The notes under the pieces: model-generated
Database searches by the model: none
What the model was told of the DNA's origin: nothing
Seen by the model: only the letters and a program-made list of their open reading frames with translations
In this document: positions 1-10,000 of the stretch, piece after piece
Layout of the letters: every line of letters begins with the position of its first letter
How positions within the stretch are numbered: the first letter of the stretch is position 1
Program-made: the position numbers and the translations under genes
DNA from: Bacteroidota bacterium
GTDB taxonomy: Bacteria; Bacteroidota; Ignavibacteria; UBA10030; SZUA-254
DNA: 64,000 nt
Direction: 5' to 3'
Assembly: GCA_036522515.1 (NCBI GenBank)
Contig: DATDFQ010000054.1
Span: forward strand, 39,383 to 103,382

Positions 1-716
1 GGAAAGCCGCCCGAAACATTCGGACCGTACTGGGAGGGTGAGAGAACCGTCCCGTCGGGCAGAGTGGTTCGTTGCGTGATACTCCTCAACCGGTAGCCGC
101 TCTCCATCCGTTTGATTCCGCCCGAACCGTCGGCGTTCGCGAAGCCGTAGGGGCCGTACATGGGATATCCATCGAACGCGTAACCAAGCAACGGCGAATG
201 TTGGGACGAGTCTGCCGCATAAAGACACCGGGGATTCTGGTGATGATGGTAGACGCCTCCGGGCGCGGGGTGTCCCAGACAGGCGTCAAAACTGGACGCT
301 TCGACGAAGACAGCGTTCTGATGCCAGATATTCTGATTCTGGTACGACATGGCGTCGAGCGCGTTAAAGGTTGCAACCCCGTTGACCCACGCGGCGATGG
401 TTCCGAGGGGAGTCGGCGTTTTTGTCCCGTTATTGACCGACGGGTTCCTCGGAATCTTGAACACAAAATTCTGGTTGGCGGGAATATTGGGATCGCCCGG
501 CCAGGGGCCGATCGAGTATCCCGGGATATCGGAACTGCTGACGTAGACGCTGTTTGCCGAATACCGGACGAGCTGGACGTTCGCCGGGAGATTGTTGTAA
601 CCGGTCAACCCCGTGGTATTCCTCAGCCATGAAGCAAGCTCGGGCGGATCGGGTTGTGCGATGGTGAGGGAAATTGCGGCAAGGGTGAAGAAAAGGGCCA
701 GTGGGACTATTTTCAT
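1..716 (-). CDS. YHYH-domain secreted protein, 3' end cut off by the window edge
   Basis: Reading the minus strand from an ATG at 716 gives an open frame to the window edge with no stop. The protein begins with a signal peptide (MKIVPLALFFTLAAISLTIA, then QPD). The body carries the hallmarks of the YHYH family: a SFDACLGHPAPGGVYHHQ segment followed by LLGYAFDGYPMYGPYG. The usual YHYH motif appears here as YHHQ. Family members are exported proteins of unknown biochemical role, common in T9SS-bearing bacteria. The gene lies about 30 nt downstream of the GNAT gene on the same strand and is probably the last visible member of that operon. The C-terminus, which could carry a sorting domain, is outside the window. 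Family assignment is confident; function is unknown. Confidence 0.82.
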   Translation of the reverse strand, partial: MKIVPLALFFTLAAISLTIAQPDPPELASWLRNTTGLTGYNNLPANVQLVRYSANSVYVSSSDIPGYSIGPWPGDPNIPANQNFVFKIPRNPSVNNGTKTPTPLGTIAAWVNGVATFNALDAMSYQNQNIWHQNAVFVEASSFDACLGHPAPGGVYHHHQNPRCLYAADSSQHSPLLGYAFDGYPMYGPYGFANADGSGGIKRMESGYRLRSITQRTTLPDGTVLSPSQYGPNVSGGF

Positions 717-747
717 AGCGAGATATCCTGCTTTTTGAGTAACCCGG

Positions 748-1404
748 TTAAAGCGCGTTGAGGCTCCGCTCCATGAGCATGATTGATTTGTGCCCGACGA
801 TCGATTCGAAGGGGCGCTTGCCGCGAAAAGTGAACTCCTTGTACGGGATATGGAAACGCTCGACGAAGCCGAGAGCTCGAAAAACATGCTGAGATACGTT
901 GCCGGTAGCTTCTGTGATCGCCCGTTCGTAGCCTTCCTTCTTGCCGTTGGCGAGAGTCAGTCGAACGAGCGTTCTCGCGATTCCTCTGCCTCCGAAATCG
1001 GGGGCGACGCCCAACATGAAAAGGTGAAGCACCTGTCCGGGATCTGCCGGATGTATCCTCCGGTACTGCTGGTCGAGCCCGTCAAGCAGCGCCGCAACCG
1101 GCGCAAAGCTCTCGGGCAGCGTGTCTGAGTTCTCCGGGGGAGGGCCGGCGAAATCATCCGTCAGCATCGCCCCGATGAGCTTGCCGGTCGATCGATCCCT
1201 CGCTACGATCGTGAGCCCGTCGCCTGCGGCCCGTCGGCCGTACAAATTGACTATCTCACGCACCGTCGTGATAGACAAACCGGCAGCGACCGCCGGAGGC
1301 TCGTACCGGCTGAAGACGTCCGCCAACAACTCCGCCATCTCTTCGATATCGGCAGTCTCCGGCAGACCGTAGATAATATTCTGCTCCTGAGTTACATCAA
1401 TCAT
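748..1404 (-). CDS. GNAT family N-acetyltransferase
   Basis: A 218-residue cytoplasmic protein with a C-terminal GNAT fold. The acetyl-CoA binding motif A is visible as LGVAPDFGGRGIARTLV at about residues 131-147 (FGGRGIA is the pyrophosphate loop). A later ALGFVERF segment is the usual end of the GNAT core. The long N-terminal part, with an LLDGLDQQY helix before the LHLFMLGV strand, resembles the arylalkylamine/dopamine acetyltransferase-like subgroup, but I cannot name the acceptor. It starts about 20 nt after the stop of the upstream glycosidase gene, so it is probably co-transcribed with it. An acceptor such as an amino sugar or small amine would suit the neighbours, but that is inference. 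Confidence 0.8.
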   Translation of the reverse strand: MIDVTQEQNIIYGLPETADIEEMAELLADVFSRYEPPAVAAGLSITTVREIVNLYGRRAAGDGLTIVARDRSTGKLIGAMLTDDFAGPPPENSDTLPESFAPVAALLDGLDQQYRRIHPADPGQVLHLFMLGVAPDFGGRGIARTLVRLTLANGKKEGYERAITEATGNVSQHVFRALGFVERFHIPYKEFTFRGKRPFESIVGHKSIMLMERSLNAL

Positions 1405-1423
1405 CCGGACCTATTCGCCGAAT

Positions 1424-4400
1424 TCATAGTTGCCCCAGGATTTCGCCCTGCGTGCGATCGACAAGGACCATCCCGGTTCGCTGCGCGGGGACGGTTACAT
1501 TCAGAGCTGTGCCGGTTTCCAGGTGCGTCAGATGGAGCCGTGTGTCTCTGTCGGATTCTGAGACGAGCGTATAAAGCACAGCATCTTCGTACAATGACGT
1601 GAGGACAAGGACGCCTGATTTCTTCGGTTCGATCTTGAACGGGGGGGATATCCCCGCCTGCCGCGCGGCATATCCATAGAGGGCCGCCGTGGGCTCGACA
1701 GAATCGGAGAGTTCAACCGGATGGGGACACCAGATAATCTTCCCGGCGCCATGCGGGATCGGGGCGAGACCGGTTTCGCGGTCGCTCATGTCGACCGCCT
1801 TCTCGATCCGTTGCATTTTTTCGCCCCGATAGCTCAACCGATGCTCGGTCCCTTCGAGTGTGAAAAACTCCTCTTCGGCGATCGGTTTGACCGACGCTGA
1901 GAGATTCAACGCGGCAGTCCGTTGAGCGGGAAGCCAATGATCGTCCGTATCGATCACCCCGGTAATCAACAGAGTTGAGCCCTGATCGACCAGCTTCAAC
2001 AGAGCGTCCCAACAATGTTGATTGATCGTTCGCGGTGAAGGCATGATCAGGAGTTTCGGAGCAGCTTTCAACGTTCCTGCACGATATTCCGAGATGGCCG
2101 AGACCGGCATGTTCAGATCGTAGCTCATGACACGCACGCAACGGCGCGTAGCATCGGTCGCGAAATTGCGGGTCGAGAACATTTGAGAATGAGGGATGAT
2201 CATGACGGCAGCTTCATCGACCCGCCCGCGCATCAGCGAGCGGTGCGCGGCGACGAATCTCGAGAGCGCGATCACCGGCGCAAGCTCGGGCTTCATCGTA
2301 CCGTCGACGCGGTGAAAACCGATCCCCGACTCGTTGTCCAGCGTCATGTACGGATTGGTATTCCAGAGCCACTGGATGAAACCGGCGCTCCCCGATCCGA
2401 TCGCGATCGCCATTTTTCGTTCGAGGAGATTTCGCACCTCTTCCTCGTTGCGCCACGGGCTGGAGTCCATTTTCTCATAGAACATCACTCCGGTCTCCTC
2501 CACCAGGTTCGGCCGGTCGGGGGTCGTCGTGACGACCTGGTCCCACAACAGGTCGTCGTTCGACCACCAGTTGTGGACGCAGGTGAAGTCGACGGCCTCA
2601 CCGAAGAACTGGTTCCCGGGAGCCTCATACGTCCCGCCTTCGTCCTGACCGACCGTGATGAGCTGGCGGGGCTCGCCTCCATCTCCGGTTCCCTGGGCCT
2701 TCCGAATCGCCCCGGTCATTTCATGGACCCAGCGCGCGAACATATCCTGGGCGAAGAGCCTGTAGTCTATCACCTTCACCGGATGCCTCGCGCCGAACAG
2801 ATTAACATCGTCAAAATCCTCCTTTGCCGGAAGCGCGGGAGCCTCATCCGTTGTCGTCCTGTACGCTTCCTGAATCAAGGCGTCTCTCGCTTCGTCGGAG
2901 GGAGCGGCGTACCGCTCTTTCAGCCATGTTTGCCAGGCCTCAGCCTCATACCGGTCATAGTTGGGCCTGCACTGCCAGAGATACTGAGGGTTACAAAATG
3001 AAGGCTCGTTGATCAGGTCCCAGACGATTTCCCTCGCGTCGCGGTAGCGCCGGGCGATGGCGGTGACAAATTCCTTCTGCGCGTTGAGCGACCTCGGGTC
3101 GAGATAAGGGTTAGCGCCTCCCCACGATTCCGGCAGGAATGCGAAGAGCGTAAAAATGACCGGGATGTCGAACTTGCGCGCAGTCAGAACGAAGGCATCC
3201 AGAGCGCGGAGAGGGCCTTCGGCCGGAGCGCCAACGTCCATCATGTAGTGCGTCCAGCCGGTCCAGATCCCGGTCCGGACCATATTGATGCCGGCCGCCT
3301 TCATTCCCGTGAAATCCTTATTCCAGAGAGAGGGGTTCGGCTCGAACAGGAACTTCCGGTGGACATCGGAGCCCATGTATGTCGTGCCAGTAACAGGGAA
3401 GGGCTCACCGCCACGGAGAAGATACCTCGTTCCCGCGGTCAGGGGCTTTCCCCCCTTGAGGAGCGACTCGTCGAAGACCCAGAATCCGGTCCGGTACTGG
3501 ACCACAGAGGCAGGCTCCGTATGAATTCGCAACGAGGCGAGGACCTGATAGAGTCCGGGTTTCAAATGTTCAAGCCCGTTCCCCCCGGAGTATCCCCCGG
3601 CGATCGTGCCGATTCCCTGCAGCGCGACATTGAGCCGCTTCATTGAACGGCCGTGCTCGTCGAGAATGTCGAGGCGGCAATCACCGTCGATCAGCTTCTC
3701 CACTTTTCCTTCCGCCCGGCGAAACTGAACGGTGAACGAGGGAAGCTCGCCCGGAAAGTAGGAAGCGAAGGAGGGTTGAACTCTCAATTGCATCGACCCC
3801 CGTGCCGCCCGGTCGACAAGCGTGCGTATTGCTTTTCTTGTTGCTGTGCCTTTGAACGCCGCGAACACCCAGCAACCCCCGGCGTACTCACCCTGAAAGC
3901 GTTCGATCTCGACGATCGGCGACACGACCGGCCGATGGTCTTTGTCGACTCCATGAATGATGGGCGTCAGAACCGCATCTCTGGGACCCGCGCTGCCGTC
4001 TTCCGAGGGGAAATCCTTGATCGATGTGAACCGGACGTACAATTCGTAAATTTCATCCGCGCTGAATTCACCGGTCAGCGAGCGCGACCATTCAAGATCG
4101 GGATTTGGCTGGTATGATGCGACGCCCGAACCCTTCACTGCGAACGCCTGTGTGATCCCGAGCTGCCTGTGATATGCGGTCTGGGCCGCCTGCTGCTTCC
4201 AGGCGCCGTCGATCCTGTCGACGGGAATGGAGAATGGGATCCCCCCGATGTTCACCCAGTTGCCTCCTTCGATCAGAAACCGGGAGATCGCATGGAATGC
4301 CGGTTTCGGGAAACAGGAGCCGTACGGATTGATAAAAAGATCGAAGTCGGATTTCCGGAGGCGTTTCTCGAGAGCGTCGGCACCGAGAAATTCCGCGCTC

Positions 4401-4603
4401 AACCCCTTCAACGATTCCTGAAGCGAGGGCTGGTCGAGAGTGATCCCGCCGGACGGAAAGGTTGGCTCATAGAAGACGGCGACACGGATGGGCGCGTCTG
4501 ATGCGGCCGGACCCTGAAGGGACCATGCGGGCAGTGATTGAGCGACCGTCGCAAGCGCGATCCCGCCTGCAGTCCTGATAAAATCCCGGCGTTTAATACT
4601 CAT
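1424..4603 (-). CDS. Tat-exported clan GH-A glycoside hydrolase
   Basis: About 1059 residues from the ATG at 4603. This start is chosen because a twin-arginine signal (SIKRRDFIRTAGG) follows at once and because longer starts would overlap the GH20 gene. After the signal comes a Rossmann-like domain (from about residue 35, starting IRVAVFYEP), then an Ig-like stretch, then a TIM barrel from about residue 400. The barrel has an INEPSF motif with the likely acid/base Glu533 and a VEETGVMFYE motif whose Glu702 or Glu703 should be the nucleophile, as in clan GH-A (GH2/5/42-like). A C-terminal Rossmann-type segment (LLIMPSPRTI, then LLITGVI) resembles the amidotransferase-like domain of GH42 enzymes. 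The substrate is not determinable; neighbours favour a mannose- or GlcNAc-containing glycan. No clear Shine-Dalgarno site precedes the start. Confidence 0.78.
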   Translation of the reverse strand: MSIKRRDFIRTAGGIALATVAQSLPAWSLQGPAASDAPIRVAVFYEPTFPSGGITLDQPSLQESLKGLSAEFLGADALEKRLRKSDFDLFINPYGSCFPKPAFHAISRFLIEGGNWVNIGGIPFSIPVDRIDGAWKQQAAQTAYHRQLGITQAFAVKGSGVASYQPNPDLEWSRSLTGEFSADEIYELYVRFTSIKDFPSEDGSAGPRDAVLTPIIHGVDKDHRPVVSPIVEIERFQGEYAGGCWVFAAFKGTATRKAIRTLVDRAARGSMQLRVQPSFASYFPGELPSFTVQFRRAEGKVEKLIDGDCRLDILDEHGRSMKRLNVALQGIGTIAGGYSGGNGLEHLKPGLYQVLASLRIHTEPASVVQYRTGFWVFDESLLKGGKPLTAGTRYLLRGGEPFPVTGTTYMGSDVHRKFLFEPNPSLWNKDFTGMKAAGINMVRTGIWTGWTHYMMDVGAPAEGPLRALDAFVLTARKFDIPVIFTLFAFLPESWGGANPYLDPRSLNAQKEFVTAIARRYRDAREIVWDLINEPSFCNPQYLWQCRPNYDRYEAEAWQTWLKERYAAPSDEARDALIQEAYRTTTDEAPALPAKEDFDDVNLFGARHPVKVIDYRLFAQDMFARWVHEMTGAIRKAQGTGDGGEPRQLITVGQDEGGTYEAPGNQFFGEAVDFTCVHNWWSNDDLLWDQVVTTTPDRPNLVEETGVMFYEKMDSSPWRNEEEVRNLLERKMAIAIGSGSAGFIQWLWNTNPYMTLDNESGIGFHRVDGTMKPELAPVIALSRFVAAHRSLMRGRVDEAAVMIIPHSQMFSTRNFATDATRRCVRVMSYDLNMPVSAISEYRAGTLKAAPKLLIMPSPRTINQHCWDALLKLVDQGSTLLITGVIDTDDHWLPAQRTAALNLSASVKPIAEEEFFTLEGTEHRLSYRGEKMQRIEKAVDMSDRETGLAPIPHGAGKIIWCPHPVELSDSVEPTAALYGYAARQAGISPPFKIEPKKSGVLVLTSLYEDAVLYTLVSESDRDTRLHLTHLETGTALNVTVPAQRTGMVLVDRTQGEILGQL

Positions 4604-4637
4604 GGTGGATTGAGATGAAGCCCTGGTTTCTGGGTTT

Positions 4638-7019
4638 TCAATGTGAAAGAATCCGCGGCGGAACACGGCGCCTGCCGGAGTGAGGGCCCTCGATCGACAG
4701 GCTGAGCGACTGGTCTCCCCACCGCTCGAAGTAAAGGATCAGCAGCGCATGCTTCCCCTTCGCGAGCCTGACTGGAGCGCTCACCTCCTTCACGGCATGC
4801 ATCCCGTCGTTGTTCAGAATCTCCCGTCCGTCGATGAACAACTTGCTTCCATCGTCGGAAGCGAGGGAGAACCGGTAGTCGCCCTCTTCCCCGGGCGTGA
4901 TGAAGCCCGAGATCCGCACCCCGAACTGATCCTCCCTGTGCGGAATTTCTGCGAGTCCGATATCGTACATCCGGCCCGATCTTACGGGGGTCAGGGTCTT
5001 GAAATCGGGAAGGCTATCCCACCCTCCCTCATAGTACGAATAATCCAGGCCGTTGATTTTGGAATCGGCGCGGACAAACTCTGTCGTGACAATATTGCTT
5101 TTCCGCCCGTTTGCAAGGACGGTCTGCGACCGCAGGACTTCATCGTCCCGGACCATGATCGGACGTGAATAGACGCTTGAAGGGAGCGTATCGTTCTCAC
5201 CCAGCGCATAGTACACTTTTCCCTGTGAAACCGGCGATGAGAGGGTGACGAGCGTGTCATGAAAAATGACGCTTCTCCCTCCGGCCCCGGAGGGGGGAGG
5301 AACCCTGAAATTCATTCCCATCGCCGCGAGGCGGTCGTAGTGCCCTTCCAGCCGGAGCGCGAAGTCGTGATAGTCCCGGTCCTGCTCCCGGCTCCAGACG
5401 ACCTCGCTGAGAGCGAGCATCCTTGGGAGAAGCATATACTCGACCTGCCGCGAGTCCGGCATCCATTCCGTCCACATGTTCCCCTGCGCCCCCAGGATAT
5501 GTTTCGCCTCTTCGGCGGTGAGATCGGCGGGAACCGGTTCGTAGGAATAGACCGTGTCGATCGGGAGGTATCCTCCGATCGCCACGGGTTCTCCGAACTT
5601 CCCCTGGTAGTGGTCGAAATAACAATTGGATCCGGGCGACATGACCACATCATGGCCGGCTTTTGCCGCATCCCGTCCTCCCGAGGTCCCGCGCCACGAC
5701 ATGACGGCGGCCCCCGGAGCGAGGCCCCCCTCAAGGATTTCATCCCAGCCGATGAGACGCTTGCCTTTCGCGCTCAGGATTTTCTCGACTCGCTTGATAA
5801 AATAACTCTGAAGCTCGCTCTCGTCCTTCAGGCCCTCGGTCTTGATGCGTTTTTGACACTGGACGCAGTTTCTCCAGCGGAGCTTCGGGCATTCGTCCCC
5901 GCCGATGTGCACGAACGGCCCCGGAAACAGCTGCGTGACTTCCTCAAGGATGTTCTTCAAGAATTCGAACGTCCCTTCCCGGCCCGCACAATAGACGTCG
6001 TTGAACACTCCCCATTCGGTGGCGACAGTCACCGGCCCGCCGGAGCAGGAAAACTCGGGATAGGAAGCCAGCGCCGCCTGAGCGTGGCCCGGCATCTCGA
6101 TTTCGGGAACGACACTAATGAAGCGCTGCCGGGCGTATTCGACAACCTCCCGGACCTCGTCCTGAGTGTAATATCCCCCGTAGGGAGCGCAATCGCCCAT
6201 CGTCTCCCTGCGCTGTGACCCTATCCCGGTGAGCCGGGGATATTTCTTGATCTCGATCCGCCATCCCTGGTCCTCGGTAAGATGCCAGTGGAAGGTGTTC
6301 AGCTTGTAGGCGGCCATCACATCGAGGTATCTCTTCACGAATGCCGGAGGGAAGAAATGCCGGCCGACATCGAGATGCATGCCGCGCCACGGAAAGCGGG
6401 GCTTATCCAAGATTTCCACGCATGGTATTTTCCACGGAATGCCCGTCGAGGCTGCCGGGTGCTCGACTTCGGGCGGCAGAAGTTGATACAAGGATTGAGT
6501 CCCGTAGTAGGCGCCATGAGCGGTCTGCGCGGTAATCATCACCCGGTCAACCCTGACCGAAAGCTCGTAAGCTTCCTCGCCCAGCTCCTTCTTGCCCGTG
6601 TTGCCGTTTATCACTATGCAGCTCGCAAGGTCTTCTTCATCCGCCATGACCGGGAGCTCAAGGCCGGTCGCCCGGCGCAGCTTCTCGCGCACCGAGTTCG
6701 CAACCATGCGCCAGTCTGGCAAACCCGGATGGACGACTATGACGGTCTTTTCGCTGATCGTGAAATGTCCTTCAGACTGGCGGATGGAGAGAGGTTTTGG
6801 TATGATCGTAAGGTTTTCGCCGTGCACCATCGCCGGAAAGGCAATGAGCGCGATCAACACCAAACCGGCAAGGAGGGAGAAACTCTGGAAGCGTCTCACT
6901 TCCACTAGTAATGTCATCCTGAGCGGAACGGAGTGGAGCGAAGGATCTCCACACGACGAGCTGTGAGATCCTTCGCTTCGCTCAGGATGACAAAGTGAGA
7001 CATTGCCGGAATTCTTCAT
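4638..7019 (-). CDS. Beta-N-acetylhexosaminidase, GH20, with C-terminal PA14 domain
   Basis: About 793 residues. It removes terminal beta-GlcNAc/GalNAc from glycans by substrate-assisted catalysis. The GH20b-type N-domain (IPKPLSIRQSEGHFTI) is followed by the catalytic barrel with LNTFHWHLTEDQGWRIEIKK and HIGGDECP; Asp375-Glu376 is the catalytic pair. The last roughly 140 residues form a PA14 domain (GDYRFSLASDDGSKLFIDG). The start at 7019 has a good ribosome site (AGAGGAA about 9 nt upstream) and lies 5 nt after the GH38 stop. Oddly, codons about 9-37 are translated from a palindromic REP-like repeat (CHPERSEGS...PLRMT), placed just before a normal signal peptide (SLLAGLVLIALIAFPAMVHG). Initiation at the ATG inside the repeat (MTLLVEVRRF) is an alternative. 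Likely periplasmic or secreted. Confidence 0.9.
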   Translation of the reverse strand: MKNSGNVSLCHPERSEGSHSSSCGDPSLHSVPLRMTLLVEVRRFQSFSLLAGLVLIALIAFPAMVHGENLTIIPKPLSIRQSEGHFTISEKTVIVVHPGLPDWRMVANSVREKLRRATGLELPVMADEEDLASCIVINGNTGKKELGEEAYELSVRVDRVMITAQTAHGAYYGTQSLYQLLPPEVEHPAASTGIPWKIPCVEILDKPRFPWRGMHLDVGRHFFPPAFVKRYLDVMAAYKLNTFHWHLTEDQGWRIEIKKYPRLTGIGSQRRETMGDCAPYGGYYTQDEVREVVEYARQRFISVVPEIEMPGHAQAALASYPEFSCSGGPVTVATEWGVFNDVYCAGREGTFEFLKNILEEVTQLFPGPFVHIGGDECPKLRWRNCVQCQKRIKTEGLKDESELQSYFIKRVEKILSAKGKRLIGWDEILEGGLAPGAAVMSWRGTSGGRDAAKAGHDVVMSPGSNCYFDHYQGKFGEPVAIGGYLPIDTVYSYEPVPADLTAEEAKHILGAQGNMWTEWMPDSRQVEYMLLPRMLALSEVVWSREQDRDYHDFALRLEGHYDRLAAMGMNFRVPPPSGAGGRSVIFHDTLVTLSSPVSQGKVYYALGENDTLPSSVYSRPIMVRDDEVLRSQTVLANGRKSNIVTTEFVRADSKINGLDYSYYEGGWDSLPDFKTLTPVRSGRMYDIGLAEIPHREDQFGVRISGFITPGEEGDYRFSLASDDGSKLFIDGREILNNDGMHAVKEVSAPVRLAKGKHALLILYFERWGDQSLSLSIEGPHSGRRRVPPRILSH
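6912..6992. repeat. REP-like palindromic repeat, family 1, inside the GH20 5' end
   Basis: Two inverted arms (TGTCATCCTGAGCGG...AAGGATCT and AGATCCTTCGCTTCGCTCAG...GATGACA) enclose a short non-palindromic centre. The same element occurs at 17050-17128 and 20648-20731. Here it is read in frame through the start of the GH20 gene. Confidence 0.85.
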
Positions 7020-7024
7020 CGTGA

Positions 7025-10000
7025 TTATTTCCTCTCGACACGCACGTAGGACGTCCCGTGCGCCGGCAATTCGATATTGGTATTGGTTTCCGACAGGGTC
7101 TTCCCCGAAATGTCGCTGGCCTGGACCGTGACCGGTACCGAGGGGTTCCAATGGACGGAGGCGGTTTGTTTTTCGTCCGAGGGATTGTAAAGGTAGAGGA
7201 GCCACGCATGCCCCTCCTCGATCGGCTTTACCGAGAGGGATAGAATTTCTGCTGGCTCGATCCGGAAGAGCGACCCCGGGGGCCGTTTTGAAGACGGGGC
7301 GGTGACCGCGATCAGCGGTTCCCTGCATTCCACCACGGCCCGGGCAGCGGCGGCGGGTTTGAACCCGCCGTGCAGGTAGATGAAATAGCGAAACTCTACC
7401 GGGCCCGATTGATCCGCCTTGTAGTTGGTGTGCCAGTAATTGTTCATGACATAGGAATAGATGCGCGGCGCTGGCTTGATCGTCCTGAGCCACGGCGATT
7501 CCGCCGTGATCGATCCGAGTTCGACCAGGGGAGCATCCGGCGTCACCCAGGTGAGCCCGTATTCACCGCCGGAGATGTCGGCGCATCCCTGAACGGAGAA
7601 AAAATTCTTGCACGACCCACGCAATTGATTCTCCTCAGGCTCCACGAACGCATTGGCGACGTCATACCGGATGCGCGCGCCGGGGAAGTTGAAGGGGAAT
7701 GCGATGTGGACTCCTTCCTTCTCCCGGACAGCCCGCTTGTCGATCCTATCGATGATCTCGATCCGCGAACTCCCGGAAACGAGGCGGATCTCCGCCTCAT
7801 AACTCGCGCATCCGGGGGCGTCCGCTTCCACAAGGTAGGATCCGAGGAGCGGGCCGGACTCTTTCACCCTGACACGGACGTTGCTGAGGCGCCGGGCGCT
7901 ATCCGGGTTTGTCCCCGCGACGTAGAGATACTCGTTCAATCCGTTTCCCTTGCTCAGATCGACGAATTCCGGGCCTGATTTCTTCCAGCGGAGGGAGACA
8001 ATGGCTCCCGTTTTTGGATTGACGCGAAGAGAAAGCAGCTCGTTACTCAATGAATCCGCGGAGATCTTTACCGTTCCGCGGCCCGATTCCCTCCCTCTTT
8101 TCACAATGAACCGCTTACCCGACATCGGAGGAATGTATCTCGCGAGGAGGGCGAGCTCGCCGGTCGAAAGCCGCTGGGAGGGAAGATGCCGCCCCTGTTC
8201 GTCGAGCACCAGGTTCCCGCCGCTGCTTTCACCGGGCTTGAGTATCACCAGATCAGTTCGCGCCCTCGAGCTTGTATTATAGACGTCGATCGAATTCTGA
8301 CGGGGATTGCTTTTCCGCTCCGGACTCACGGCTCCGCCGGTCACGTTGATCAGTCCGTCGGTGAGGCTCCGGGAAAGGCTGTCCGCGTCGAGCGCAAAGC
8401 GCTGTTTGATCCTCCATTGGCCCGTCACGCCCGAATCGTCCGGCTCGGAAATGCTGTTCGAGGCTCCCCATGTATGCTCGTCATAGAGCACCACGTCCCT
8501 CCAGGCCGAATCGTACTCGCGGGAGGGATACCCTTCGGGGGCGAGCATCGACCACATCGCTTCTCCCTGGATCAGTCGGTCGACGGCATGTCGGCTCAGA
8601 GCAGTCTCATAGGCCGTCGATGCGGCGCCGTCTTCCCAGTAAGGCGTGAAGTCTCCGCGCACAACTGCAAGGCCCGATCCGTGCCGCCGTTCAAATTCCT
8701 TGAACATCTCCTCATGAGTTGAAATAATCAGCCTCGGTGAGGCGTATCGCTCGTTCCACGCCTTGACGAACGCCGGAAGGAGTGAATCGGGAGGCCCGTT
8801 GTCCCCGAGCGTGTAGGGAAGCTGAACGATATCGTAGGGGTAGCCGGTTTCATCGAGCTTGCGCATGAGCTTCAGGATCTTCTCGTCCCCGAGATTCGTG
8901 AGTTGCCCCTCATGGAAGCTCGCATAGCTCGCGCCGGCGACCCAGAAGAGGATCCTCTCTTCACCCGATTGCGAGGTCCAGTAAAAAGGCTTGTCGCCCC
9001 ACGCCTCGAGCGTATGGCCGATCCGGTCGAACGGGTTCGGCGCGCTCGCGAAATATTTCACCCCGCTCTGCGCAAGCGCGGAGACCATCCCCCAGCTGAA
9101 TCCCGGAACATCCGACTCCAATGCGGTGGTGATCGGGATGCCATACTCTTTCGAGAACCGGCGCGCGTACGCTGTGAAGTGGCTCATCTCGACGCTGTTG
9201 GCCAACCCCGTGAGCATGTTCGCGTAGAGAGCGTTCAATCCTATGCTCCCGCCGCGTACGGCAGCGAGGAACTCCTCGCGTTTCTGTTCCGATGCCTGCC
9301 GCATATAACCTTCTACCGGGAAGAGCCCCTCAAGGTTCCATTTGTAGCGGGCGCCGGAGGGATAATCGCGTGTTTGCCGGATCAGCCGCAGCCCCTCCTC
9401 TATATTATTCCACTGTTTGCGTTCGACAGCGGGCTGGAGGTCGGTGTAACCGATATCGTTGTGGGAGTAGGAGAGCAGATAGATGTCCCGCTTGATCACC
9501 GGGTGGACGGGTACCTTTGCCTGCTCCACCAGCCTGCCGCCGATTGTGAAACGGACCGAAACGGTCGTCTCCGCCGCGACGGGAGGTACCGGAATCACGA
9601 AAATGTTGGCGCCGACGTTCAGCGGTTTCTTGATGGGCTCTTCGCCGGGGGCGTCGATCTCGAGTCCCCTGCCGGCGTCGAGGTTATCGAGGCTTAGCCG
9701 GATGAATTGCGTCGTCCGGTTTCCGGTCCGCATCAGCGCGGGTTCGACCCGAAGCCTCGGGGTGAAGTTGAACCGGTACTGGAATGCCATGTACCATTCG
9801 AGGTTTGCGTCATCCTCGCTGCTTACCTGAAGGGTGATCGGCGAGCCGGCGGGAAAGAGGTTTTTGGGAATTCTGAGGAACATGTACCCGAAGAGGTCGC
9901 CGAACTTGTCGGTCATCCGCGATTCGAAGGAGAGCTCCGAGCCGGACTTTCCGGCGACATGCCAGTGCGGGGCGGTCGAGTCCTTGAAATTCCGGAACGC

